This document shows, piece by piece, positions 8,701 through 16,575 of a stretch of 64,000 bases of DNA. Position 1 is the first letter of the stretch. Every line of letters starts with the position of its first letter. The notes beneath the pieces were generated by a model that did not search any database, was not told the origin of the DNA, and worked only from the letters and a program-made list of their open reading frames with translations. The translations under genes and the position numbers were made by a program. Source of the stretch: Bog-532 sp963805255 (GTDB lineage Bacteria > Actinomycetota > Actinomycetes > Streptosporangiales > Streptosporangiaceae). The stretch is taken from contig CAWDTK010000003.1 in the NCBI GenBank assembly GCA_963805255.1, forward strand, positions 257,574-321,573. Reading direction: 5' to 3'.

Positions 8701-10348
8701 CGACGCCGTGGTGGAGGTGCCCGCCGCCGATATCGCGGACCGCGTGACCGACAGTGACGCGTCGCTGGCGGACCAGTCCGTCGCGCTGCTCAACCGGGGC
8801 ACCCCGGGCTGCGCCGTCAGCCCGGACGGCACGCTGCACATGTCGCTGATGCGGGGCTGCGGTGCGTGGCCGGCCGGGGTGTGGATCGACGGCGACCGGC
8901 GCACCGCGCCGGACGGCAGCAGCTTCGCCTGGCAGCACTGGAGCCACACGTTCGAATACGCGCTGGCCGCGGGGCCGGGCGACTGGCGGGACGCCGGGTT
9001 CAGCGCCGCCGGGACCGCATACAATCACGAGCTGATCACCTGCGAGGGCGGCGGCCCGGCCGCAGCCCTCGCGCCCGGGGTCAGCCTGGTCTCCGTCGAT
9101 CACCCCGCGGTGATGCTCTGCGCGCTGAAACCGCACGGCAACCCGCTGGCGCGGGGCGGGCCGGGACTGCCCGCGGCCGCGGACGGCCTCACCGTACGGC
9201 TGCGGGAAACCGAAGGGCGGCCGGCCCGGGCGCGGGTCCAGCTGCGTGGCGGCGTCGCCTCGGCGCAGCTGACCGATCTGCTCGAGGAGCGGGACCTCGG
9301 CCCGCTGCCGGTGCGGGACGAGGAGGTCATCGTCGACATCCCGCCGTTCGGCACCGTGACCGCGGTGGTGCGGCCGGTCGTGCCGCCGGCCATGGCCCTG
9401 GACGCCGAGCCGCCGGTGCCGCAGGGCACGACGAACCTGCTCGCGGAGACGGCAGTCCCGGAGGGCGCCCTGGCCGGCCTGCTGGAGCCTGCCCAGCCGG
9501 TGTACGGGCGGTACTGGCTGCACGGGAAGGGGCCCGCCCCGGCCGGCAACCTGCCGGTGGCGGTGCACGTCTCGCCGCACCTGAGCGGCCTGAGCCTCAG
9601 CGGCTCCGCTTCGCCGGGCGGTGCTGGCCCGGGCGGTGCTGGCCCGGGCGGTGCTGGCCCGGGCCAGCCGGCCGCGCCGCTCCGGGTAACCGTGGCGTGC
9701 GGCCCCGAGCCGGCCTCGGGCACGCTCCGGCTGCTCGTGCCCGACGGGCTGTCCGCCGACTTCGGTGATCCGGCGCCCGGGAACGTCAGCGCGGTCGCCT
9801 ACGACCTGCCCGCCCGCGGCTACGCGGACTGGGATGTGCTCGTCCGGGCCCGTCCCGGCACACCGGCCGGCCGCTACGTCGTCGCGGCGCAGATCTCCGA
9901 CGACCTGGGCCAGGTGATCGAGGACGCGGCCGTGGTGCAAGCCGGCGGTCCCGGCGATCCCGACCTGTATCTCCCCCTGGAGGACGTGCTGCCACTGATC
10001 GAGGCGAACACAGCGGCGACGGCCGCCGAACTCGGCCTGACCATGCTCACGCCGGCGCTGCGGCTCGCGCCCGGCGGCGCCGCCGACCTCACCGTCGAGC
10101 TGTCCAGCGGCCTGGCGTCGGAGATCCGCGGGGAGGCGCAGCTCGTGTCGCCGTTCGGCAGCTGGGAAGCGCTCGGCCCGTGGACGCAGGGCTTCCGGAT
10201 CAATCCGGGTGGCCGCGCCGCGCCGAGTTTCCGGGCCAGGGTTCCCGCCGCCGCCCGGCCCGGCACCCAGTGGTGGGCGCTGATCAAGGTCATGTACTTC
10301 GGCCGGGTCCGCTACACCGAGGCCGTGCCCGTGACGGTCACCGCCTGA
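5714..10348 (+). CDS. Glycoside hydrolase family 38 (alpha-mannosidase-like), large
   Basis: 1544 residues, longer than the usual bacterial GH38 enzymes of about 850-1050. After an Ig-like N-terminal region (about 1-120), the GH38 catalytic domain shows the zinc motif HFHYDPVWW, the nucleophile region WMLDVFGHDPGYPGLM, and HHDAITGTE further on. GH38 enzymes hydrolyse alpha-mannosides with a zinc-bridged retaining mechanism. The C-terminal beta-sandwich part is extended and contains a Gly/Ala/Pro repeat near residues 1302-1316. No signal peptide is visible, so it is probably cytosolic. The ATG at 5714 follows CATAGACTT with no ribosome-binding site, suggesting a leaderless transcript. Confidence 0.88.
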   Translation: MRITAVTSTDLFAGTAQRPLQIIQVTLVNDGPDMVTDPHLTVEVCVDGAGVTTPVPARITGLEPDATLTAEVPVEVAVPYQAGSPRTVTAVAAPARGAGGRRAAAAVTPAHLAAEVTAAGPGWTMWMVSHFHYDPVWWGTQGQFTETRLLLPDNDGELPEVRTAFELVRLHLEKARKDPDYKFVLAEIDYLKPHFDAYPEDRADLWRFIADGRVEIVGGNYNEPNTNLTGAEATIRNAVFGVDFQRDVLGGDPRSAWMLDVFGHDPGYPGLMAAAGLTSSSWARGPFHQWGPSGTEGGNRRMQFASEFEWMSPDGRGLLTSYMANHYGAGWQMQRLPDLAAAEAEAYSQFRSLAEVAATRNVLLPVGADHVIPPRWVTEIHRDWNARYVWPKFVTAVPADFFDAVRSDAAGTGAWITPQSRDMNPIYNGKDVSYIDTKQAQRAAEVACQDGEQLATLAWLAGAPYPAESIDKAWRQIAYGAHHDAITGTEGDQVYLDLLAGWREAWERGDVARAAAARHLAGAPGESGARGAATAPGWETTLCVFNTLSRPRSGLARFALTIEDPGTERITVRDHHGAELPALAEGIRRHADHTLAEVTVTFRAADVPAVGYRAYWASAEPTGLAPGAAQPGALRGWAGAPGTSIENERFQVTADPARGGTLVAITDKRTGKNLLRGPGNEMVLTEEYPSHPHWGEGPWHLQPKGPGRGSAAAPARVRAERCPVGSRLIAEFGLGGLTVTQETLLWDGEQRAEFRTHVDGDAGQDRLLRVRFPADVPGGLPVYQTATAAIGRPFGHPDVDAAEHWFTLDNPAHDWFGVGSTARVALTGADGTCLTQAIGVAEVISPKTPPGTAPGTAQTGRDAIRDLIAALAAAGVTATCSQSDGPRYGSLDADSNLPDVRIALGGPEDNPFTAEALSAAGSAYAKELGARLEAGGTARLWLPAARARSETFVPSADLRGAADLPVLIVAGRGAPGKPGAPDALAAAIASLTEDLADAVVEVPAADIADRVTDSDASLADQSVALLNRGTPGCAVSPDGTLHMSLMRGCGAWPAGVWIDGDRRTAPDGSSFAWQHWSHTFEYALAAGPGDWRDAGFSAAGTAYNHELITCEGGGPAAALAPGVSLVSVDHPAVMLCALKPHGNPLARGGPGLPAAADGLTVRLRETEGRPARARVQLRGGVASAQLTDLLEERDLGPLPVRDEEVIVDIPPFGTVTAVVRPVVPPAMALDAEPPVPQGTTNLLAETAVPEGALAGLLEPAQPVYGRYWLHGKGPAPAGNLPVAVHVSPHLSGLSLSGSASPGGAGPGGAGPGGAGPGQPAAPLRVTVACGPEPASGTLRLLVPDGLSADFGDPAPGNVSAVAYDLPARGYADWDVLVRARPGTPAGRYVVAAQISDDLGQVIEDAAVVQAGGPGDPDLYLPLEDVLPLIEANTAATAAELGLTMLTPALRLAPGGAADLTVELSSGLASEIRGEAQLVSPFGSWEALGPWTQGFRINPGGRAAPSFRARVPAAARPGTQWWALIKVMYFGRVRYTEAVPVTVTA
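9616..9660. repeat. 15-bp in-frame tandem repeat, 3 copies
   Basis: Three identical units GGGCGGTGCTGGCCC inside the mannosidase gene, encoding a short GGAGP repeat that looks like an interdomain linker. Confidence 0.9.
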
Positions 10349-10502
10349 TGCCGGGGCCACCGCCGGTCGTCGTGATCACCGGGCCGGCTCGGGGACAGGG
10401 CGGCACATGGCCGGCGCCGTACTGGCGGACCTGCCGCTCGACGCCAACGTCGAGTTCATAACGATCATGGCGACGAACATGCCCTCCATCGGCCGGGGCT
10501 GA
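10348..10502 (+). pseudogene. Short-chain dehydrogenase remnant (both ends only)
   Basis: Just after the mannosidase stop, a short reading frame begins with VVVITGPARGQGG, which resembles the SDR nucleotide-binding TGxxxGxG start. A second frame ending at 10502 reads DLPLDANVEFITIMATNMPSIGRG, which resembles the C-terminus of actinobacterial SDRs. Only about 150 bases remain of the roughly 800 expected, and the two pieces are out of frame, so this looks like an internally deleted relic. The family call rests on short motifs only. Confidence 0.4.
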
Positions 10503-10727
10503 CCCCCGCCTGGACCCCCGGGGGCAAATGCGCCGGGCGCCTGGAGGAGGCCTCTCCGGGCCGCTGCCCGCTCCTCCCGGCTTCCGCCCGGTCATGGCCG
10601 CCCCTGCGGGCCACACGCGCGGCTTGACATTAACACACACCTTCGGCCCGGCTAGCGACGAAAGATCCCGAATTTACCGGAAAGTGTCCATATCGCCACC
10701 ATCTCGACAGTGGCCGTTGGATGGCAG
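10503..10727. other. Intergenic stretch without recognisable gene
   Basis: No reading frame with family features on either strand. It includes a slightly AT-richer patch around 10620-10700 (TTGACATTAACAC) with no clear -10 partner and no gene reading from it. Confidence 0.6.
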
Positions 10728-10766
10728 CCGGCGCCCGCCTGTCCGTCGCGGGCAGGCAGGCGCCGG
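10728..10766 (-). terminator. Hairpin terminator downstream of MFS gene
   Basis: Left arm CCGGCGCCCGCCTG (10728-10741) pairs with CAGGCAGGCGCCGG (10753-10766) with one mismatch across an 11-base loop. It lies 15 bases past the stop of the minus-strand MFS gene. No U-tract follows, as is common for actinomycete terminators. Confidence 0.55.
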
Positions 10767-10780
10767 GTTCGCCCGTTCGT

Positions 10781-12310
10781 TCAGACGGCGAGGGCCTCTT
10801 CTGCCGCCTCGGCCGTCCGGGGCGGGGCGGTCACCGGCGGCCGTGCGCGGATCAGCGTGACGACCACGATGAGCGCCACTGCGTCCAGGATGGCGGCGAG
10901 CAGAAAGGCCGAGGCCATGCCGTGCGCGAGGACATGATGCGCCTGCAGGGCCGGGGTAGCCCCGGGCAGCGGGTGCCGGGCCGCGTCACGGCTGGACGTG
11001 CCGAACACCGCGACCAGGACGGCCAGCCCGAGCGCGCCGCCGACCTGCTGCATGACGTTCACCATGCTGGAGGCCGCACCGGAGTCCTCCGGCCGCACGC
11101 CGGCCAGCGAGGCCGCGGTCAGCGGCACAAACACGGTCCCCATGCCCGCGCCGAGGAGCACCATCGCGCCGATGACCCCGGTCCAGTACCCGGTGGCGGG
11201 CGAGACGCGGGACAGCCATGCCATGCCGATGACGACGGGCACCATGCCGGCGACCATCAGCGTCCGGGGCCCGGCGAGCGCCATGAGCCGGGGAGCCGCC
11301 CGCGACACGCCGAACAGCATGACGGTCATGGGCAGGAAGGCGATCCCGGCCCGCAGCGGGCTGAAGCCGAGAACGTCCTGCAGGAACTGGGTCAGGAAGA
11401 AGAACATCCCGAACATCCCGGCCACCAGCAGCAGCCGCGCGACGTAGGACCCGGAGCGGCTGACGTCGGTGAACAGGCGCAGTGGCGTGATCGGCTGGCG
11501 GGCGCGGCTCTCGGTGAGCAGGAAGGCGGCGAGCATCAGTGCGGCCACCGCGAACGCGGTGATCGCCAGCGCGTCGCCCCACCCGCTGGCGGCGGCCCGG
11601 ATGAACGCGTACACCAGCGAGGCCATGCCGACGGTCGACGTGACCGCGCCGGCCACGTCAAAGCGGCCCGGCTGGCGCGGTGTCTCGGCCACGAACCGTG
11701 GCGCCGCGGCCAGCGCGATCAGCCCGATCGGCACGTTGATGAACAGCACCCAGCGCCACGACAGCCACTCGGTGATGACGCCGCCGAGCACCAGGCCGAG
11801 CGACGCCCCGCCGGTGACGACGCCCGTGTAGACGGCCAGGGCCCGGGTCCGCTCGCGGCCCTCCGGGAAGCTGCCCACGATCAGCGCCAGCACCGCGGGC
11901 GAGGCCAGCGCCCCGCCGGCGCCCTGCACGGCGCGCGCGGCCAGCAGCAGCCCGGCCGAGCTGGCCAGGCCGCCGGCCAGCGAGGCGAGGGTGAAGAGGC
12001 TGACCCCGATGAGGAACAGCCGCCGCCGGCCAAGGATGTCACCGGCGCGGCCGCCGAGCAGCAGCAGCCCGCCGAACGTCAGCGTGTACCCGTTCATCAC
12101 CCAGGACAGGCCGGTCGCGCTGAAGTGCAGGCCGTGCTGAATCTCCGGCAGCGCGATGTTCACCACCGTGGCGTCCAGGATGACCATCAGCTGGGCGCAC
12201 AGCAGGATGACCAGGGCGATACCGCGGTGGCCGTAGCCGCGGCGCGGCGCACCCCGGCGGCGCCCCGGACCGGCCGGCGCCCCCGGTGAGACAGCAGGGG
12301 AAGAAGACAT
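10781..12310 (-). CDS. MFS drug exporter, DHA2 (14-TM) family
   Basis: 509 residues. After a short basic, proline-rich cytosolic N-terminus the first membrane helix carries the DHA2 signature LMVILDATVVNIALPEI. Motif A-like GGRAGDILGRRRLF follows, then a succession of hydrophobic segments to the C-terminus. It is the EmrB/QacA type of proton-driven multidrug exporter in the cytoplasmic membrane. It diverges from the TetR gene at 12457, and the intergenic region has a TetR-like palindrome, so induction by a substrate of the pump is likely. Confidence 0.92.
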   Translation of the reverse strand: MSSSPAVSPGAPAGPGRRRGAPRRGYGHRGIALVILLCAQLMVILDATVVNIALPEIQHGLHFSATGLSWVMNGYTLTFGGLLLLGGRAGDILGRRRLFLIGVSLFTLASLAGGLASSAGLLLAARAVQGAGGALASPAVLALIVGSFPEGRERTRALAVYTGVVTGGASLGLVLGGVITEWLSWRWVLFINVPIGLIALAAAPRFVAETPRQPGRFDVAGAVTSTVGMASLVYAFIRAAASGWGDALAITAFAVAALMLAAFLLTESRARQPITPLRLFTDVSRSGSYVARLLLVAGMFGMFFFLTQFLQDVLGFSPLRAGIAFLPMTVMLFGVSRAAPRLMALAGPRTLMVAGMVPVVIGMAWLSRVSPATGYWTGVIGAMVLLGAGMGTVFVPLTAASLAGVRPEDSGAASSMVNVMQQVGGALGLAVLVAVFGTSSRDAARHPLPGATPALQAHHVLAHGMASAFLLAAILDAVALIVVVTLIRARPPVTAPPRTAEAAEEALAV

Positions 12311-12383
12311 AATGCCTCCACGTTGTGGTCAGTTCACTTCCGCATTCGAGGGCCCGCTGGCCAGGCGGTACACTCGGGATAGA

Positions 12384-12426
12384 AGCGGAGGTCTACTCCG
12401 GTTACTATACGGAGGAACCCTCCGCT
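12384..12426. promoter_or_regulatory. Probable TetR operator between divergent genes
   Basis: Nested inverted repeats: outer AGCGGAGG (12384-12391) with CCTCCGCT (12419-12426), and inner CTCCG (12396-12400) with CGGAG (12410-12414) around an AT-rich centre. The location between the MFS exporter and the tetR-type gene suggests the repressor binds here and controls both. Confidence 0.6.
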
Positions 12427-12456
12427 TTGGCAACGGTTTATTGATGGTGAAGGCCG

Positions 12457-13080
12457 ATGAGGACAACGCACACGCCCCTGCAGCCCACGGCGGCGGCGCC
12501 GGACCAGCCCACCGCGGCGGTGCCCATGCGGGCGGACGCGCGGCGCAGCCATGAGCGCCTGCTCGCCGCGGCGACCGTGGCCTTCGCGGAGAACGGCGCC
12601 GATGCGCCGCTGGAGGACATCGCGCGCCGCGCCGGAGTCGGGATCGGCACGCTCTACCGGCACTTCCCCACCCGGCTTGACCTGCAAGAGGCCGCGTACC
12701 GGACCCAGGTCAACACGGTCTGCGCCCGGGGTGAGGAACTGGCCGGCTCCGCCTCGGCCGGGGAGGCGTTCGCGGGCTGGCTGCGCGTGCTGGCCAGCTA
12801 CCTCGTCACCAAGCGCGGCCTGGCCAGCGCGCTGATCGCGGCACGAGGCCGGGACTCTGACGTCATCAGCGCGTGCAGCCAGATCATGCGCGACACCGCC
12901 GGGCGGCTGCTGGAGCGCGCCCAGCAGGCCGGGGCCGTGCGCGCCGATCTCACCCCGATGGACGTGCTGATGCTGGTGCACGGGGTCGTGGTCGCCACGG
13001 AACGGACCCCGGAGCAGGCCGACCGGCTGCTGTCTCTCACCCTGGACGGGCTGCGGGCCCGCGACGGCGAGCAGTCCTGA
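12457..13080 (+). CDS. TetR-family transcriptional regulator
   Basis: 207 residues. The TetR helix-turn-helix lies at about residues 24-72: ERLLAAATVAFAENGADAPLEDIARRAGVGIGTLYRHFPTR in segments. The C-terminal ligand domain resembles the SbtR-like group. An alternative start at 12526 would remove a 23-residue Ala/Pro-rich N-terminus. Divergent orientation and the intergenic palindrome make it the likely repressor of the adjacent DHA2 pump. Confidence 0.93.
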   Translation: MRTTHTPLQPTAAAPDQPTAAVPMRADARRSHERLLAAATVAFAENGADAPLEDIARRAGVGIGTLYRHFPTRLDLQEAAYRTQVNTVCARGEELAGSASAGEAFAGWLRVLASYLVTKRGLASALIAARGRDSDVISACSQIMRDTAGRLLERAQQAGAVRADLTPMDVLMLVHGVVVATERTPEQADRLLSLTLDGLRARDGEQS

Positions 13081-13148
13081 CCGTGCCCGCCGTCCCGCCC
13101 CGTGGGGGACGCCCGCCCGAGTCAGGAGAGGGCCGGCGCCGGGCTACG

Positions 13149-13592
13149 TCAGGTGACGGTGGGCGGCCGGTTCTCGTACGGGGTGCTCAGCACGATCGTC
13201 GTCCGCGTCGATACCCCCGCCACTCCCCTGATCTCCTGCAGCAGGTCCTCCAGGGCCGCCGGGGATGCCACCCGCACCTTCAGGATGTAGTTCTCGTCCC
13301 CGGCCACGCTGTGGCACGCCTCGATCGCCGCGATCGGCTCCAGCCGCTGCGGCATGTCGTCGGGGGCGGCCGCGTCGAAGGGCTTGATCGAGATGAACGC
13401 GGTCAGCGGGAGACCGATCTCATCGGCGTCGCACAGTGCCGCGTACCCCTTGATCACCCCGCCCTGCTCAAGCCGGCGGACGCGCTGATGCGCCGCCGAC
13501 ACCGACAGCCCGGTCCGTTTGGCCAGTTCGGTGAAGCTCATCCGCCCGTCACCGGACAGGAGCGAGACGATGGTGCGGTCGATCTGTTCCAC
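13149..13592 (-). CDS. Lrp/AsnC-family transcriptional regulator
   Basis: 147 residues from a GTG at 13592 (VEQIDRTIVSLL), which is the canonical Lrp N-terminus; the ATG 78 bases upstream would add a non-conserved tail. HTH: FTELAKRTGLSVSAAHQRVRRLEQ. The C-terminal RAM domain is present (GLPLTAFISIKPF, then SVAGDENYILKVRVAS). Members sense amino acids and act as octamers or larger. No target operon is adjacent; the upstream divergent neighbour is the ABC ATPase at 13815. Confidence 0.92.
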   Translation of the reverse strand: MEQIDRTIVSLLSGDGRMSFTELAKRTGLSVSAAHQRVRRLEQGGVIKGYAALCDADEIGLPLTAFISIKPFDAAAPDDMPQRLEPIAAIEACHSVAGDENYILKVRVASPAALEDLLQEIRGVAGVSTRTTIVLSTPYENRPPTVT

Positions 13593-13814
13593 CCCGTCAC
13601 CGTAGCGCCGGCCAGGACGGTACGGATTGCGCCCGGCTATGCGGCGGGCGCCTGGTCCCACATCGGCCACTCTGCATAACGGAATGATCTCAATCTTTAC
13701 ACTACTGTAACATCGATCGTGGTGATCTTAACGCGTGACGATCGCGAAGTTACGCTGCCGGCCAGGACATCTGACACAGGCCCTGGACCCGGGCCGATAA
13801 CGCGGGGGAGCACT

Positions 13815-15092
13815 ATGGCCCGGATAGTCCTTGATCACATCGACAAGGTCTATGCCGGTGGCGTGAAGGCCATCGACGGGCTGTCCCTCGAAGTCAAGGA
13901 CGGCGAGTTCATGGTCCTGGTCGGCCCGTCGGGCTGCGGCAAGTCCACCGCGCTGCGATCGATCGCCGGACTGCAGGAGATCAGCTCCGGCACCATCACG
14001 ATCGGCGGCCGCATAGTGAATGATCTTCCGCCCAAGGACCGGGACGTCGCCATGGTGTTCCAGAACTACGCGCTCTACCCGCACATGACGGTCGAGCAGA
14101 ACCTCGCGTTCGGCCTGCAGCTGCGCAAGACTCCCAAGGACGAGATCAAGCGCCGGGTCGCCGACGCGGCCAGGATGCTCGGCCTCGACCGGTATCTCAA
14201 GCGCAAGCCGGCCGCCCTGTCTGGTGGCCAGCGGCAGCGCGTGGCGATGGGCCGCGCGATCGTCCGCGAACCGCAGGCGTTCCTGATGGACGAGCCGCTG
14301 TCCAACCTCGACGCCAAGCTGCAGGTCTCGATGCGCGCGTCCCTCAGCCAGCTGCACGAGCGCCTCGGCGTCACCACCATCCACGTGACGCACGACCAGG
14401 TCGAGGCCATGACACTGGGCCACCGGGTCTGCGTCATGCGCGACGGCCGGCTGCAGCAGGTCGATACGCCGCAGCGCCTGTTCGAGTCGCCGGTCAACCT
14501 CTTCGTGGCCGGCCTCATCGGCTCGCCGGCGATGAACTTCGTCACGGCCGAGCTCACCCGGGACGACGGGCCCGTGGTCGCCTTCGCCGGGTTCAAGCTC
14601 GCGGTGCCCGCCGCGGTCATCGAGAACAAGCCGGGCCTCGACACGTACTTCGGGCGCAAGATCATCCTGGGTATCCGGCCGTCCGGCTTCGAGGACGTCA
14701 CGCTGGCCGGCACGGGCTGGGCGCGCATGCGGGTGACCGCGGGCGTCACCGAGGAACTCGGCAGCGGGATCCACGTGATCTTCACGATCGACGCGCCGCC
14801 GGTCGAGCACGCCAGCATCACCGACGCGGCCACCGGGGACAGCGGGGAAGACGGGAGCGTCGCGGCGCTGGCCGGCGGCAAGTCGCTGTGGACCGCGCGG
14901 GTCTCGGCCCGGTCCAAGGTCCGCCCCAGCCAGCCGGTCGAGCTCGCCATCGACACAGCCAACCTGCAGTTCTTCGATGCCGGCAGCGGCCTGTCGATCG
15001 GCCACCCGGCGGCGCACCCCGCCGCCACCGAGCTGGTAGCTGTGTTAGCCCGGGGGGGCGACCCAGTGTGCCCGGTCAAATGGCCAACATGA
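13815..15092 (+). CDS. Sugar ABC transporter ATP-binding protein (MsiK/UgpC type)
   Basis: 425 residues. Walker A GPSGCGKST (about 38-46), Q-loop QNYALYPHMTV, signature LSGGQRQRVAMGRAIVREP, Walker B AFLMDEPLSNLD and switch His in IHVTHDQ are all intact, followed by the MalK-type TOBE regulatory domain. In actinomycetes one such ATPase commonly energises several sugar importers; no permease genes are next to it. Start chosen at the ATG after GGGGGAGCACT. The natural end seems to lie near residue 410: the last 15 or so codons run into unrelated recombinase-derived DNA, so the C-terminus has probably been altered. Confidence 0.9.
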   Translation: MARIVLDHIDKVYAGGVKAIDGLSLEVKDGEFMVLVGPSGCGKSTALRSIAGLQEISSGTITIGGRIVNDLPPKDRDVAMVFQNYALYPHMTVEQNLAFGLQLRKTPKDEIKRRVADAARMLGLDRYLKRKPAALSGGQRQRVAMGRAIVREPQAFLMDEPLSNLDAKLQVSMRASLSQLHERLGVTTIHVTHDQVEAMTLGHRVCVMRDGRLQQVDTPQRLFESPVNLFVAGLIGSPAMNFVTAELTRDDGPVVAFAGFKLAVPAAVIENKPGLDTYFGRKIILGIRPSGFEDVTLAGTGWARMRVTAGVTEELGSGIHVIFTIDAPPVEHASITDAATGDSGEDGSVAALAGGKSLWTARVSARSKVRPSQPVELAIDTANLQFFDAGSGLSIGHPAAHPAATELVAVLARGGDPVCPVKWPT

Positions 15093-15349
15093 TCTTGGCC
15101 TGTGGTCCCTGGTTGTGATTGTAGCGGGGTGTTGTGGTCGGCGCGCGGGTCGGTGAGCAGGTCGCGGATGGCCTGGGGGGTGGCGTCGGTGAGGGTGGCG
15201 TGGATGGTGACCTGGTTTTTGTCCCGGTTGTAGACCGCTTGGACGTCGAAGGCGTCCAGCAGCCGTTCGGTCAGGCCGTTGGGGGCTTCGGTGAGGATGT
15301 CGCCCAGGTACGGCAGCTCGTCGAGCAGAGTGGGGTCTTGCTGGTGCTG
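15050..15349 (-). pseudogene. Large serine recombinase, C-terminal fragment
   Basis: The minus strand reads PTLLDELPYLGDILTEAP, LLDAFDVQAVYNRDKNQVTIHATLT and TPQAIRDLL, which matches the extreme C-terminus of actinobacterial large serine recombinases. There is no catalytic N-terminal domain or zinc ribbon. The fragment runs into the 3' end of the ABC ATPase on one side and into a DUF397 fragment on the other, so it is a scar left by rearrangement. Confidence 0.6.
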
Positions 15350-15360
15350 GGCGGGGCTTC

Positions 15361-15516
15361 TTCGAGCGCGGCACATACAGCGGCAATGGCGGCAGCTGCG
15401 TCGAAGTCGCACCTACCCGCCGCATGATCGCGGTGCGCGACAGCAAGGACCCGGAGGGCGCGAAGCTCGTCTTCGGGCCGGCATCGTGGATGGCGTTTAC
15501 CGTGCAGGTCAAGGGG
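15361..15516 (+). pseudogene. DUF397 protein fragment, interrupted by IS4-family element
   Basis: Plus-strand frame reads YSGNGGSCVEVAPTRRMIAV, RDSKDPEGAKLVF and PASWMAFTVQVKG, the diagnostic pattern of DUF397 proteins (small partners of XRE regulators in actinomycetes). The N-terminus is cut where the recombinase fragment begins. The C-terminus is split by an IS: bases 15507-15516 are repeated at 21308-21317, and there the frame would continue as RMFSE and stop at 21335. So the gene was first truncated or rearranged on the left and separately hit by the IS on the right. Confidence 0.7.
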
Positions 15517-15606
15517 CAACGCCATTGCTTTTAGGTGTTAGGTGTTCTATGGGTTGTATCGGCCGTGTATGCCCGTATGGGTTTTCCTGGGCGTTTTGCT
15601 GTGGCG

Positions 15607-15633
15607 TGTTCGCCGTCGCTCAGGATGTCCATG
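15607..15633 (+). repeat. Left terminal inverted repeat of the transposon
   Basis: Begins TGTTCGCCGTCGCTCAGGAT and ends GTCCATG at 15633; shares GGATGTCCATG with the opposite end. The arms flanking this core form their own hairpin (CGCCGT/ACGGCG). Confidence 0.85.
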
Positions 15634-15670
15634 ACGGCGACACTGCGGATGAGGACGCCGGGGCACGTAG

Positions 15671-15700
15671 AGCCCCGCCCGGCGGCTGCCGGGCGGGGCT
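15671..15700 (-). terminator. Strong hairpin at end of transposon operon
   Basis: Perfect 13-bp stem AGCCCCGCCCGGC / GCCGGGCGGGGCT with a 4-base loop, 29 bases past the stop of the ATPase gene. It probably terminates the four-gene minus-strand operon; no U-tract. Confidence 0.6.
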
Positions 15701-15728
15701 GCTGGTGGACGAGGTGGCGGCGTGGTGG

Positions 15729-16553
15729 TCAGTCTGTCGCGGCGGCTTCTTCGCTGATGGCGGTGCGGGCTGAGGATTCATCCACGATGGTCTTGCCTGT
15801 GGTGCAGGCGGCTAGCAGCGCGCCGGTGGCGAGCCGGTTGATCGCTCTGGGCAGGCCGCGGGCGTGGCCGTGGATGACGCGGACCGCATCGTCGGAGAAC
15901 AGGGTGTCGGACCGGCCTGCCCGGGACAGGTGAGCGCGGATGTACCCGCCGGCTTCGTCCGGGCTGAGCGCGGGCGCGGGAATGTGGTAGCGGAGCTGGA
16001 CGCGCTGGTCCAGGGCCGCCATGTCACCGACGCGAAGCCGGCGCCGCAGCGTGGGCTGGCCGATCAGCAGGATCGTCAGCGGCGACCCAGAATCAAGCTC
16101 GCTGTTGGTTAGCATGCGGACCGCTTCGAGCTGGTCGTGCGTCATCAGGTGCGATTCGTCGATCGCCAGGATGACATTCCGGTTTCTCTCCCCGGCCTCG
16201 GCGGCCAGGGCGGCCTCGACCTGGGGGATCAGGGTGGCGTGGTGGAACCGCGGCGCCTGGCCCAGCGCCATGGCAACGGCGCCGTGAATCCCTCTCGTGC
16301 CGACCTGCGGGTTAGGCAGGTAAATCAGGGTGTGGCGGGAGGCGTCGAGCCCGTTGACCGCGGCGCGCAGCGCCACGGTCTTCCCGGAGCCGACTTCCCC
16401 CGTCAAGACCCCGAGCCCGCGGGCGGAGATCAGCCAGCGCAGCCGGGCGACGGCTTCGTTGTGCGCGGCGGAGCCGAACAGGCCGGGCACGGGGATCCCC
16501 GGCCCGAACGGCATGACGGTAAAGCCCCAGTGGGACTGCAGGGTCTCGATCAT
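15729..16553 (-). CDS. AAA+ ATPase, TniB/TnsC/ExeA-like transposition protein
   Basis: 274 residues. Walker A GEVGSGKT lies at about residues 52-59, and Walker B VILAIDESHLMTHDQLEAV near 125. Sensor-type LTILLIGQPTLRRRL follows, then a C-terminal lid with ARGLPRAINRLA. This is the ExeA/TniB pattern: an ATP-dependent DNA-binding regulator that delivers target DNA to a DDE transposase. It is the last gene of the transposon operon, 22 bases after the small upstream gene. Confidence 0.88.
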   Translation of the reverse strand: MIETLQSHWGFTVMPFGPGIPVPGLFGSAAHNEAVARLRWLISARGLGVLTGEVGSGKTVALRAAVNGLDASRHTLIYLPNPQVGTRGIHGAVAMALGQAPRFHHATLIPQVEAALAAEAGERNRNVILAIDESHLMTHDQLEAVRMLTNSELDSGSPLTILLIGQPTLRRRLRVGDMAALDQRVQLRYHIPAPALSPDEAGGYIRAHLSRAGRSDTLFSDDAVRVIHGHARGLPRAINRLATGALLAACTTGKTIVDESSARTAISEEAAATD

Positions 16554-16575
16554 CAGGGTTTCTCCGTTCCGGGTG

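Noticed and set aside
8354..10360. 668-residue frame antisense to the mannosidase
   Set aside because: Arg/Gly-rich shadow typical of antisense frames in high-GC genes; no family features, while the plus strand has clear GH38 motifs.
10620..10700. Promoter for an unseen gene (TTGACATTAACAC)
   Set aside because: No -10 element at proper spacing and no gene reading from it on the plus strand.
10721..12289. 522-residue plus-strand frame antisense to the MFS gene
   Set aside because: Composition dominated by Arg, Gln, His and Gly with no recognisable domain; antisense shadow.
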